Positions 6,404-14,591 of a stretch of 35,156 bases of DNA are shown here, piece after piece (position 1 is the stretch's first letter; each line of letters begins with the position of its first letter). A program made the translations under genes and the position numbers. The notes below the pieces were generated by a model. That model worked only from the letters and a program-made list of their open reading frames with translations. It did no database searches and was not told the DNA's origin. The DNA lies in the NCBI GenBank assembly GCA_026386795.1, contig JAPLMU010000116.1:1-35156 (forward strand), read 5' to 3'. The stretch comes from Planctomycetota bacterium. GTDB taxonomy: Bacteria; Planctomycetota; Phycisphaerae; Phycisphaerales; SM1A02.

Positions 6404-9319
6404 TCAGCCAGCGCAAGTGCCCCACAAACCGAGCAAGAGTCCCAAGTCGGCTCCATTAATTATCCCGCTGTTGTCGAGGTCGCCAACACCGCTTCCAGCC
6501 CAGTTGCCGAGCAATATGCCGAGATCGGCTCCGCCCACAACGCCGTCATGATTTAGATCCGCGGGGCACGGGGAGGTACACGGCACGGCCGCCTCAACAA
6601 GAGTGAGCGTTCCACTTCCAAAGCCCGCCGATCCCCATGATCCGATACGGATCCAATAGGTTCCGCCGCACGTGAGGCTGGCAGTGATCGCGCTGAGATT
6701 GCCGCAGTAGTCATCGTTGCACGCAATGACTGTTGAACCGCTGAGGCCGGGGCACCCGCTCCAGAGTTCCAAACGAGTGTCAAAGCTCGCCCCAGCGCAT
6801 GTGGAGATGCTGACGGATCCGTTGAAAGCCGGGGTGTACGAGAACCAGACGTCGTTAAAGAATCCGTCACCAAGGCAGCCGCCTGATGGAGCCGTCGGCG
6901 GGTTGCTCACTGCGAGCGTATTGTCGAATGCGTTAGCGCCGGGGTGCGCGATGGTTGCAGTTGCGCAGGTGTCGTTTGGCGTGCCGCCGCCGCCGCCAGC
7001 ACCGCAGGAAACGTTGAGTGTTCCGGAACCAGCAGTGCTGTGGCCGCCAACGCGAATGAGGTACGCGGTTCCGCTTGTCACAGTCATCGTCATGCGGCTT
7101 GTCAATCCGGTGCAGCCAGTGCTGTCATCGTTGCAGGCAATCAGTGTGCCACCACATGAGGTGTATGCCGCGAGGCGTGTATCAAAGGTCGCCGAGGTGC
7201 ATGTACTGACAACAGCTTGGCCACTGCAGGTTGCCACATAGCGGTACCAAACATCTTTGACGAACGGCAGACCGTAGCCTTCGTCGCAGAGTGGGTCGAG
7301 CGGCGGATCGCTGTCGGTGGCGGCATCGGTATTGAATGTGGTGCCGCCGTTTGTGATGGTGATCGCGCCGGCACAGTTGTCATTCACGGGCTGAGGAATG
7401 ACTGAGAAAGTGACAGTTCCGGTTCCGGTGGAGTCGTAGCCGCCAAGGCGAATGCGCATCGGGGTGTGGCCATCGGAGAGCACGTCGATACGGCTGGTGA
7501 AACCATTGCATCCGGCATAGTCGTCATTGCAGGCGAGGGTGAGTCCATCGCAACTGTCATAGGCGGCAAGGCGCGTGTCGAAGCTTGCCGTGCCACAGGT
7601 GGAGACGCGCGCGACGCCGACGCTTGGAGTCCATGAGTACCAGACATCGCGAGTGATTCCGGTGCCAGTGCCTTCGTCGCACAGTGGGTCCATTGGTTGT
7701 GGGGAGTTTGTTGCGAGGCGCGTGTCAAAGGTGAGAACGGCGCCGTTCGCCGGTACTGCCTGCGCGGTGACGCATTCGTCATTACTTGGCGGAGTGGCAT
7801 CGCACGGGGTTGCATTCAATACCAGCACATAATCGCGGTTTACGGAGTCGCTGCATGGGAATCCGGAGAAGACCGTCGTTGCAACCAGCAGGCGATATGT
7901 TCCCGCTGCAACGCACGCCGTCGCTGTGCCAGGGCAGGTAGCGGCGTCAGGGTTGCTTGATGCAAGTACCGTCGGGGAACAGATGCTGTCCAAGAGGAAT
8001 ACTCGTCCTGGACCTTTCGAATAGAGCTGGAGTGAGATGGTGGATCCGGTGGCTACCGTGAATTGGTACCAATCGGTATCGCGTGCATCTCCATCTGCCC
8101 AGTAGGTGCCGCGGACGCGTGCGCCGACGGAGATCGTTTGTACGGGTGCGCCGTTGCTGTTGCAGCCACCGTTCAGGTCGCTGCCGCATGGCTCAATTTC
8201 GGTGACGTTGGAAGCAGGGAGCGTGCACGTGCCCGCGCCGCACGCGCCACACAGAAGGCTGGCGCGCAGAGCACACGTGGCATCCCAGCTACCGTCGGTT
8301 GAGCAGCAGTACGGATCTTCATTGCACACAAGACTGCAGCATGCAGAGTCGGAGCAGAACGGCGTTGTGCCTGCGACGCAGCAGCTGTTTGTGCTGGTTC
8401 CGCAGGCGGGCGGCGGCGGTGCATTCGGCGTGATCAGTAATTGCCCAGTTCCGGCGCTTGTAACGTCAAATCCGCCGACAGCAATCTTGTAGGTAATGCC
8501 GGCGGTTGCCGCAAATTGCAGTTTGCTGGTGAAGTTCGGGCAGCCGTTTGAATCATCGTTACAGGCAATGACGTTTACGGTGCTGCACGAAGAAAACACG
8601 GCGATTCGTGTGTCGAACGCAGCCAAGCCGCACGTGGAGAGTTCCAAGTTCCCTGACGTTGTTGCCAAGTAGGTGAACCAACGGACCCGGTGCAGAATGT
8701 CGTCGCCTGCAGATCCTGGATCACAGAGGCCAGCAAGATTGACATTCTCGCTTGAGGCAAGTGTGTTGAAGGCGTTGAGTCCGGCGACGGCGGTGATGGC
8801 GGTTGCGCAGGTTCCGCCGCCGGTGTCAGTTGAACCGTCGGACGAAATGTTGACGCTCCCGACGCCGGTGGTGGTCGAGCCGAATCCGCCGATGGCGATG
8901 TAGTACGCAGTGCCAGCGAGTGCGGGGAACGAGACCTTCGATGCCCAGGCTTGGCCAGTTGTAATGGTGCAGCCAGCAGTGTCATCGTTGCAGGCAATCA
9001 CCGACGCCAGGTTGGCGCAGTTAGTGAACACTGCGATCTTCGAATCGAATGCCACGGACCCACAGGTGCGTGCGATGTAGGTGCCACTTGCGGGTGCCAC
9101 AAATCGAACCCACGTGGCGTTGTAGATGATGTCGGTTCCGATGGCCGAGACGTCACAGATACCAGTCAGGTTCACATGGTTGCCGGCGGTGGTGGAGATG
9201 GCGGTGTCCCCGAGTGAGGCCGGCAGCGGCGAAGCGCAGGTCTGCGCGGACGCGGTTTGAGTTGTGAAAGCAATCCACGCAGCAGCCGCAGCCTTGGCTG
9301 CTTGTCGCGCGCATTTCAT
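6404..9319 (-). CDS. Large secreted protein with five beta-sandwich repeats and dockerin-like C-terminus
   Basis: A 971-residue exported protein. From the ATG at 9319 it has a basic n-region (MKCARQAAK), an alanine-rich core and a TQTASAQ cleavage site. GAGGAG lies 10 bases upstream, which decides for this start over the in-frame ATG at 9337 that overlaps it. Five related units (about 31-160, 171-296, 511-642, 645-772, 779-906) carry STCGxAxFDTRLAxY, then ACNDDxxGC and a closing IRVGG strand, resembling pre-peptidase C-terminal (PPC-like) beta sandwiches. One nine-cysteine module (about 313-357) and a further PPC-like stretch lie between units two and three. The C-terminus (about 914-970) has paired EF-hand-like repeats, DLNHDGVVGGADLGILLGNW and DLDNSGIINGADLGLLLGLWG. 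No catalytic domain is visible; a structural, adhesive or scaffold role is an inference. Confidence 0.8.
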   Translation of the reverse strand: MKCARQAAKAAAAAWIAFTTQTASAQTCASPLPASLGDTAISTTAGNHVNLTGICDVSAIGTDIIYNATWVRFVAPASGTYIARTCGSVAFDSKIAVFTNCANLASVIACNDDTAGCTITTGQAWASKVSFPALAGTAYYIAIGGFGSTTTGVGSVNISSDGSTDTGGGTCATAITAVAGLNAFNTLASSENVNLAGLCDPGSAGDDILHRVRWFTYLATTSGNLELSTCGLAAFDTRIAVFSSCSTVNVIACNDDSNGCPNFTSKLQFAATAGITYKIAVGGFDVTSAGTGQLLITPNAPPPPACGTSTNSCCVAGTTPFCSDSACCSLVCNEDPYCCSTDGSWDATCALRASLLCGACGAGTCTLPASNVTEIEPCGSDLNGGCNSNGAPVQTISVGARVRGTYWADGDARDTDWYQFTVATGSTISLQLYSKGPGRVFLLDSICSPTVLASSNPDAATCPGTATACVAAGTYRLLVATTVFSGFPCSDSVNRDYVLVLNATPCDATPPSNDECVTAQAVPANGAVLTFDTRLATNSPQPMDPLCDEGTGTGITRDVWYSWTPSVGVARVSTCGTASFDTRLAAYDSCDGLTLACNDDYAGCNGFTSRIDVLSDGHTPMRIRLGGYDSTGTGTVTFSVIPQPVNDNCAGAITITNGGTTFNTDAATDSDPPLDPLCDEGYGLPFVKDVWYRYVATCSGQAVVSTCTSATFDTRLAAYTSCGGTLIACNDDSTGCTGLTSRMTMTVTSGTAYLIRVGGHSTAGSGTLNVSCGAGGGGGTPNDTCATATIAHPGANAFDNTLAVSNPPTAPSGGCLGDGFFNDVWFSYTPAFNGSVSISTCAGASFDTRLELWSGCPGLSGSTVIACNDDYCGNLSAITASLTCGGTYWIRIGSWGSAGFGSGTLTLVEAAVPCTSPCPADLNHDGVVGGADLGILLGNWAGSGVGDLDNSGIINGADLGLLLGLWGTCAG

Positions 9320-9337
9320 TGCTTTCGTGCTCCTCAT

Positions 9338-9684
9338 CGGTCTGTGATCTCAGGGTCCTTGGGGTTCATGCTCGGCATCCAGCGGGGAATGGGTGCTGCT
9401 GTCCAGTCATCGCGTCCATTGTCATGGAAACTTGTCTTGTTTCATACGACCAATCAAGGTTTTCGCACAAGGAAATAACTAACTTATTGCACTCATAGTG
9501 ACGGTGTGAGCGAATTGTTCAGACTTTCCGGGAGTTTGGGGATGTGAGCGATGCGGGAAACCCTTTGGATGCTCCTCAGAAGAACTGCTCCGGGTTAGAC
9601 TTCTAGGACTCTGAGGAGGGGTCGACCGCCACCGTGGCGGCGACGTCAGCCTCATTGACCGCCTTGCATATCGAGAACCATCGC
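9338..9684. other. Divergent intergenic region, partly AT-rich
   Basis: This 347-base gap separates the large secreted protein (minus) from peroxiredoxin (plus). The stretch 9430-9500 is clearly more AT-rich than its surroundings. On the minus strand TTGTGC, an 18-base spacer and TATGAA within about 9445-9475 form a plausible sigma-70-type promoter for the secreted-protein pair. The plus-strand side contains the 9572-9618 inverted repeat listed separately. No open reading frame of credible coding character was found here. Confidence 0.5.
9572..9618 (+). promoter_or_regulatory. Inverted repeat that could mask a Shine-Dalgarno-like site
   Basis: CTCCTCAGA at 9572-9580 is perfectly complementary to TCTGAGGAG at 9610-9618, with 29 bases between. 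The right arm contains GAGGAG, a strong Shine-Dalgarno-like sequence 12 bases or more upstream of an in-frame GTG (9634) of the peroxiredoxin frame. A second pairing, AGAAG with CTTCT, is possible inside the loop. The structure could regulate translation of the peroxiredoxin, but only if transcription starts upstream and the GTG is used. Confidence 0.3.
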
Positions 9685-10152
9685 ATGTCTGTGATCATCG
9701 GATCCCACGCCCCGGCCTTCAAGCTTCCCGCACGCCCTGGACACGAGATTGATGTCGGGAATGTGCTCGGCAAGCAGAAGGTTGTCTTGCTCTTCTTGCC
9801 ACTGGCATTCAGCCCGGTGTGCATCACGGAATTCTGCACCTTTCGCGATGATTGGGCCAAGTGGTCAAAGCTCGACTGCGCGATGTTCGGCATCTCCGTT
9901 GATAGTCCGTTCGTCACCGACAAGTTCAAGCAGGAGCTCTCCATACCGTTCGACATTCTCTCGGACTTCAACAAGGAAGTGAGCCGCACGTACGGCGCGC
10001 TCTTTGAGAATCTCATGGGTCTCAAGGGCGTTGGCAAGCGCGCGGCGTTCGTCATCAATGCCGCGGGCATAGTGGTCTACGCAAAGGTGAACGAAGAGGC
10101 CGGGCAGCAGGTCGACTTTGCAGCCATTCAGAGTGCGGTGGAGTCGTGCTAA
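9685..10152 (+). CDS. Peroxiredoxin (AhpC/TSA family, AhpE- or Bcp-like)
   Basis: A 155-residue thioredoxin-fold peroxidase that would reduce hydrogen peroxide and organic hydroperoxides in the cytoplasm. FLPLAFSPVCITEFCTFRD carries the peroxidatic cysteine in PVC, with a second cysteine five residues later that may act in resolution; the order resembles AhpE-type one-cysteine enzymes or Bcp-like proteins. SVDSPFVTDKFKQE and IPFDILSDFNKEVSRTYGA are typical later segments, and AAFVINAAGIVVYAKV is the closing strand. The ATG at 9685 gives normal family length; an in-frame GTG at 9634 preceded by GAGGAGG would add 17 residues. It overlaps the following gene by 7 bases, so the two are probably translated from one message. 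Confidence 0.9.
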   Translation: MSVIIGSHAPAFKLPARPGHEIDVGNVLGKQKVVLLFLPLAFSPVCITEFCTFRDDWAKWSKLDCAMFGISVDSPFVTDKFKQELSIPFDILSDFNKEVSRTYGALFENLMGLKGVGKRAAFVINAAGIVVYAKVNEEAGQQVDFAAIQSAVESC

Positions 10153-10679
10153 AGGCATCGATCCATCAATGCGCGGCTGCAGGCGGGCTGGCGACGGCGA
10201 TGGTGACCACGATGTTGCCGAGCGGCTGTGCGGCCTTTGCCACGCCGCATTCTGCAGGTGGAATCATGGTGATCGAGGTTCCCGCTGCGAGCGGAGCCGA
10301 ATCAGCGGAAGCGGATCGCTCGACGCGCGAGGGTGAAATGATGGTCGGCGAGCGCCTTGAGGTGCGGCTCGGCGCTTACGCGGGGACGGGCTTCTCATGG
10401 TCGCTTGCGGGTCCGGTTCCTGCCAACATGCAGATGACCACCGGCGACCCTGCCGGCAAGACAGAGCCGGTCGCAGGCACGAAGGCCCGACCCGGTGGTG
10501 CCACCATGTCAACCTTCGGGATGACCGCGGTGGCGCAAGGCGACGCCAAGATGCGTTTCGTTCTCATGCGACCGTGGGAGACGGACGGCAAGCGTGAGGT
10601 TGCGCGGACGGTGGATGTTGAGGTGGTTGTAAAGACCGCCGCCAACTCCGATGTGCGTGCCACTGAAACGTTCAAGTGA
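10146..10679 (+). CDS. Chagasin-like (family I42) protease inhibitor lipoprotein
   Basis: A 177-residue exported protein starting at a GTG inside the end of the peroxiredoxin gene. An N-terminal hydrophobic stretch ends in LPSGC, with the putative lipidated cysteine at residue 28. The mature part carries the three surface-loop signatures of chagasin-type inhibitors in the right order: TGFSW (81-85), RPGGA (115-119) and RPWE (142-145), on an immunoglobulin-like fold of about 100 residues. Family I42 proteins inhibit papain-like cysteine proteases by inserting these three loops in the active site, so this protein probably protects envelope or secreted proteins. No cysteine protease gene lies in the window. 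The physical link with peroxiredoxin is unexpected; a shared stress response is only inference. Confidence 0.75.
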   Translation: MLKASIHQCAAAGGLATAMVTTMLPSGCAAFATPHSAGGIMVIEVPAASGAESAEADRSTREGEMMVGERLEVRLGAYAGTGFSWSLAGPVPANMQMTTGDPAGKTEPVAGTKARPGGATMSTFGMTAVAQGDAKMRFVLMRPWETDGKREVARTVDVEVVVKTAANSDVRATETFK

Positions 10680-10734
10680 ATTGCAGGGCGGGAGGACGTC
10701 TTGAATTGGCATTATTCATGCCGATTTATGCAGC

Positions 10735-12927
10735 TTGCCGCATCTGCGGGCTTGCCGAGCGGTAACTCGTGACATGCCGGTCGTCTGTGCAGGATTCCTC
10801 CTTCTGGGTATTGCCATTGCTGCGCCGCCGTCGCTCGTCGACGTGGCCGCGGACATATCCATTGCCGAGCGTGCGCATGACATCTTGGTGTCACGCTGCC
10901 TTCGTTGTCATGGTGGCGTCCGCGAGCAGGGTGGACTGAATCTCGCGTGGCGGGATCGCGCGCTCCGAGCGCGTACCAAGGGGCCGCCGGCAATCATTCC
11001 TGGCGATGCTGCAGCAAGCGCGCTCCTTATGCGCGTGACGCATGCCGATCCGGAACTACGAATGCCAGCGGAGGGGAATGCACTATCCGCGGATGAGATT
11101 TCCACGCTTCGCGCTTGGATCGACGCGGGCGCCGTGTATCCAGTGCTTTGGTCGCTGCGACCCATTGCGAAGGAGCTGCCAGCAGCCGGTCCGGATTCAT
11201 CATGGAACACAAACGGAATTGATCGCGCGGTGTCGACTCGACTTGCGAGTGCGGGCATACCGTTGCCGCCAGAAGCAACGCCCGAGGCAATCATTCGTCG
11301 GGCTGCGCTCGATATCACTGGTCTGCCTCCCGACCCCGCGCTGGCATCGGCGTATGTTTCGGATCCGTGCGCCGCGTCGTGGGAGCGCACTGTGGATGGG
11401 CTTTTGGCGTCACCTGCGTTCGGGGAGCGATGGGCGCGCGTGTGGCTTGACATTGCACGCTACGCAGACACGAAGGGCTATGAGAAGGATGCGCGGCGTG
11501 ATGTCTGGCGGTTCCGCGATTGGCTCATCGATGCATGGAATACTGACATGCCGTATGACCAATTCACCCAGCGAGTTCTTGCTGGAGATCTACTTCCCGG
11601 CGCTACTGAGAACGACCGGATCGCCACCACCTTTCATCGTCTCACGCTTACGAATGATGAGGGTGGAACAGACAACGAGGAGTTCCGAGTAGCAGCAGTC
11701 ATGGATCGCAGTGTCACCACATGGCTTGCATGGATGGGTACATCAATGCAGTGCGTGCAGTGCCATGCGCATCCCTACGACACTATTGATCACCGGGATT
11801 ACTACACGGCGCTTGCTTATTTCAACCAGACAGCGGACGCGGATCGTGATGATGACAGCCCGTCGTTGCAAGTTGCATGGGAGCGCGGCAAGACCACTGT
11901 GCCAGTGATGCAGGAGTTGCCACTGAGTGAACAGCGTGCAACGTATGTGTTTACCCGTGGCAATTGGCGCGCACTTGGCGAGGCCGTGACGCCGAGTACG
12001 CCCGCATGTTTCCCGATGGTTGGAGCGCAGCATCACGATCGGCTTGGCTTGGCAAAGTGGATCATGGACCCGATGAATCCACGCACGGCGCGCGTGGAAG
12101 CAAATCGAATCTGGGAGACCATCTTTGGACGTGGTTTGGTTGAGACACTTGAGGACTTTGGCGAGGCGGGCGCGCGTCCATCCGACTCAGTGTTGCTTGA
12201 TGTCCTGGCAAGTCGGCTTCAGGAACTCGGCTGGTCTCGCAAGGCGCTCATTCGTGAAATCATGAATTCGCGCACGTACCGCATGTCTGCTCATCCGTCG
12301 GAGGCAGCGCTGCGTCTTGATCCTGACAACCGGCTGATGTCCCGCGCGCCACACTTTCGACTAGAAGCAGAAACGATCCGCGATCAATCCTTGGCCGTGG
12401 CAGGAATCCTTGATCGGACGATGCATGGTCCGCCGGTGTTTCCATACCAACCCGATGGCACATGGATGGTGGTGTATAGCGGTGATGGTTGGACGACCAG
12501 CGAAGGCGGCGACCGATACCGACGCGCTATCTACACCTTCTGGCGTCGGTCAAGCCCGCATCCTTCGCTCATGACTTTCGACGCAGTTTCAAGGGAAACA
12601 TGCACAGTTCGCAGGGTCCGAACCAACACGCCGCTTGCTGCGCTTGCAGCGATGAATGACCCAACATTCGTGGAGGCTTCCAAGGCGTTTGCGCAACGGG
12701 CGATCGATGCAACGCCTGGGGCGAGTGATACGGAACGAGCGCGCTGGATGTTGTCTGCAGCGCTCATACGCGCCCCGCGCAATGAAGAGTGTGCGCGGCT
12801 CGCACAACTCGTCGCCGGTGAGGGGGCCGCTACCGATAGCGCGACATCCACATCGAACGAACTAGCGGCCTGGTCTGCTGCAGCAGCAACGGTCATGAAT
12901 CTTGATGAATTTCTTTCACGAACCTGA
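10735..12927 (+). CDS. Planctomycete cytochrome-like DUF1549/DUF1553 protein
   Basis: A 730-residue exported protein with the architecture found in great numbers in planctomycetes. Order of parts: hydrophobic export signal (about 14-30), a PSCyt1-type segment with CLRCHGG (CxxCH at 55-59) and the GLNLAW and RMPAE marks, a DUF1549 domain (about 165-375) with LDITGLPPDP, FGERWARVWLDIARYADTKGYEKD and a second CVQCHAHPYD (about 339), and a DUF1553 domain (about 425-670) with NRIWETIFGRGLVETLEDFG and SRTYRMSA. The CxxCH motifs suggest covalent haem. The family is often proposed to act on carbohydrates, but function is unproven. It is compact for the family. The start is uncertain: TTG at 10735 supplies a basic n-region, while ATG at 10774 lacks one. 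It is 9 bases upstream of the DUF1501 gene, its usual partner. Confidence 0.88.
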   Translation: MPHLRACRAVTRDMPVVCAGFLLLGIAIAAPPSLVDVAADISIAERAHDILVSRCLRCHGGVREQGGLNLAWRDRALRARTKGPPAIIPGDAAASALLMRVTHADPELRMPAEGNALSADEISTLRAWIDAGAVYPVLWSLRPIAKELPAAGPDSSWNTNGIDRAVSTRLASAGIPLPPEATPEAIIRRAALDITGLPPDPALASAYVSDPCAASWERTVDGLLASPAFGERWARVWLDIARYADTKGYEKDARRDVWRFRDWLIDAWNTDMPYDQFTQRVLAGDLLPGATENDRIATTFHRLTLTNDEGGTDNEEFRVAAVMDRSVTTWLAWMGTSMQCVQCHAHPYDTIDHRDYYTALAYFNQTADADRDDDSPSLQVAWERGKTTVPVMQELPLSEQRATYVFTRGNWRALGEAVTPSTPACFPMVGAQHHDRLGLAKWIMDPMNPRTARVEANRIWETIFGRGLVETLEDFGEAGARPSDSVLLDVLASRLQELGWSRKALIREIMNSRTYRMSAHPSEAALRLDPDNRLMSRAPHFRLEAETIRDQSLAVAGILDRTMHGPPVFPYQPDGTWMVVYSGDGWTTSEGGDRYRRAIYTFWRRSSPHPSLMTFDAVSRETCTVRRVRTNTPLAALAAMNDPTFVEASKAFAQRAIDATPGASDTERARWMLSAALIRAPRNEECARLAQLVAGEGAATDSATSTSNELAAWSAAAATVMNLDEFLSRT

Positions 12928-12936
12928 TCTGAAACC

Positions 12937-14457
12937 ATGTCTCACCACCATCACCGTCCCCGCATGGTTGCAACTCCCGCCGAGTACATGGCTGAGTTGC
13001 AGGCGATGACGCGACGGCAGTTCTTGGCAAATTCGGCTTGGGGAATTGGTGGGATTGCTCTTGCTTCCATGCTGGGTGCTGACAAGAATTCGAACGCGGA
13101 TACTTCGCAGCTGCATGCTTCTGGCTCGGCGATTGACCCACTTATGGCGCGTGCGCCACACTTTGCGGCGCGTGCAAAGCGTGTGATCTTCATCCACCTT
13201 GCGGGCGCCCCAAGCCAGCACGAACTCTTTGATTGGAAGCCGGCGCTGGTTCGCCACAATGGTCAGCCGTGCCCCGATGAATATCTGAAGGGGGAACACT
13301 TCGCCTTTATCAAGGGCCATCCAACACTGCTCGGAACGCCCTACAAATTTGCTCGGCACGGGCGCAGTGGGCAGGAGTTGAGCGAATTGATTCCGCACCT
13401 TGCGTCAGTTGCTGATGACCTGTGCATTGTGAAGAGCTGCACTACTGACCAGTTCAACCATGCGCCAGCGCAGCTGCTGTTGCACACTGGTGACGCGCGG
13501 TTCGGTGGGGCATCCATGGGTTCATGGTTAACGTACGGGTTGGGGAGTGAGACCTCTGAATTGCCTGGATTCGTGGTGCTTGTTTCGGGGGACAAGACGC
13601 CCGACGCTGGCAAGAGTGTGTGGGGAAGCGGATTTCTTCCGGGTGCGTTTCAGGGCGTTCAATGCCGAGCTTCCGGCGACCCGGTGTTGTATGTGCAGAA
13701 TCCTGAAGGCGTCGATCGCGCTGCGCGGCGTCGCATGCTTGATGCGTTGCAAGACTTGAATTCCATGGCAGCGGCGAGCGCTTCTGATCCGGAGACGGAG
13801 GCACGTATCGCGCAGTATGAGTTGGCGTTTCGGATGCAGGCAAGTGTTCCGGATGCCATGGACATTGCGCATGAGGATCCGGCAACGCTTGCGGCGTACG
13901 GCGCGACTCCGGGTAAAGCGAGCTTTGCCAACAACTGCTTGCTGGCACGTCGGCTTTCGGAACGCGGCGTTCGATTCGTGCAGCTCTTTGATTGGGGTTG
14001 GGATGCGCACGGCACCAGTGCCACTGATGACATACTTACGCAGCTTCCCAAGAAGTGCAAGGAGTCTGATCGTCCGGTGGCTGCGCTCATCAATGACCTT
14101 CGACAGCGCGGACTGCTTGATGAAACGCTCATTGTGTGGGGCGGCGAATTTGGTCGAACGCCGATGGCAGAATTCCGTGATGGAAAGAAGGATTTCTTCG
14201 GTCGCGACCATCACCCGCATTGCTTCACGGTGCTGCTTGCTGGCGGCGGGTGCAAAGCGGGAACGACCTATGGTGAAACGGACGAGTTGGGCTGCCGCGT
14301 GGTGCGCGACCCGGTTCCGGTCAAGGACCTGCAGGCAACCATCCTGCATCTCATGGGTCTCGATCATCGCCGCCTCTCTTATCTGCACGCCGGGTTGGAG
14401 CGTCATCTGACCGGAGTGACGCCGGATGCTCGGGTTCACGCAGGATTGATCGCCTAA
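12937..14457 (+). CDS. Tat-exported DUF1501 protein
   Basis: A 506-residue protein with a twin-arginine signal, TRRQFLANSAWGIGGIALAS, around residues 25-45, so it should be exported folded. The body is the DUF1501 family, which has an alkaline-phosphatase/sulfatase-like fold: VIFIHLAGAPSQHELFDWKP near the start, RFVQLFDWGWDAHG in the centre, and DETLIVWGGEFGRTP plus GRDHHPHCFTVLLAGGG near the end, which provide the usual metal-ligand-type aspartates and histidines. No enzymatic activity is firmly established for the family. It follows the DUF1549/DUF1553 gene by 9 bases and is surely its operon partner, as in most planctomycete genomes. Confidence 0.9.
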   Translation: MSHHHHRPRMVATPAEYMAELQAMTRRQFLANSAWGIGGIALASMLGADKNSNADTSQLHASGSAIDPLMARAPHFAARAKRVIFIHLAGAPSQHELFDWKPALVRHNGQPCPDEYLKGEHFAFIKGHPTLLGTPYKFARHGRSGQELSELIPHLASVADDLCIVKSCTTDQFNHAPAQLLLHTGDARFGGASMGSWLTYGLGSETSELPGFVVLVSGDKTPDAGKSVWGSGFLPGAFQGVQCRASGDPVLYVQNPEGVDRAARRRMLDALQDLNSMAAASASDPETEARIAQYELAFRMQASVPDAMDIAHEDPATLAAYGATPGKASFANNCLLARRLSERGVRFVQLFDWGWDAHGTSATDDILTQLPKKCKESDRPVAALINDLRQRGLLDETLIVWGGEFGRTPMAEFRDGKKDFFGRDHHPHCFTVLLAGGGCKAGTTYGETDELGCRVVRDPVPVKDLQATILHLMGLDHRRLSYLHAGLERHLTGVTPDARVHAGLIA

Positions 14458-14485
14458 TTGGCAGCAATTTCACCTCGTTACCTGC

Positions 14486-14491
14486 TACAAT
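14486..14491 (+). promoter_or_regulatory. -10 box (TACAAT) of the tRNA-Gly gene
   Basis: TACAAT lies 12 bases before the mature 5' end of the tRNA and matches the -10 consensus in five of six positions. TTGGCA at 14458-14463 is the best -35 candidate but the 22-base spacing is too long to be confident. Confidence 0.5.
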
Positions 14492-14503
14492 CCCGCTCTC
14501 TCT

Positions 14504-14575
14504 GCGGGAGTAGCTCAATGGCAGAGCAGCTGCCTTCCAAGCAGCAGGTTGCGGGTTCGAGTCCCGTCTCCCGCT
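14504..14575 (+). tRNA. tRNA-Gly (anticodon TCC)
   Basis: A 72-base cloverleaf. The acceptor stem GCGGGAG pairs perfectly with CTCCCGC, the D-arm is GCTC/GAGC, and the anticodon stem GCTGC/GCAGC encloses the loop CTTCCAA with anticodon TCC at 14536-14538. The T-arm is GCGGG/CCCGT around TTCGAGT. The discriminator base is T and no CCA is encoded, so CCA must be added after processing. The TCC anticodon reads GGA and GGG codons. Ribonuclease D begins 16 bases downstream on the same strand. Confidence 0.97.
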
Positions 14576-14591
14576 TTCACTAGTACCGACC

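Noticed and set aside
13528-14439. 303-codon minus-strand frame opposite the DUF1501 gene
   Set aside because: Antisense shadow: no motif or start signal, and the DUF1501 frame on the other strand is unmistakable.
14504-14575. tRNA-Gly as an attachment site for an integrated element
   Set aside because: No integrase gene and no repeat of the tRNA 3' end was seen in the window; both flanks are housekeeping or planctomycete-typical genes.
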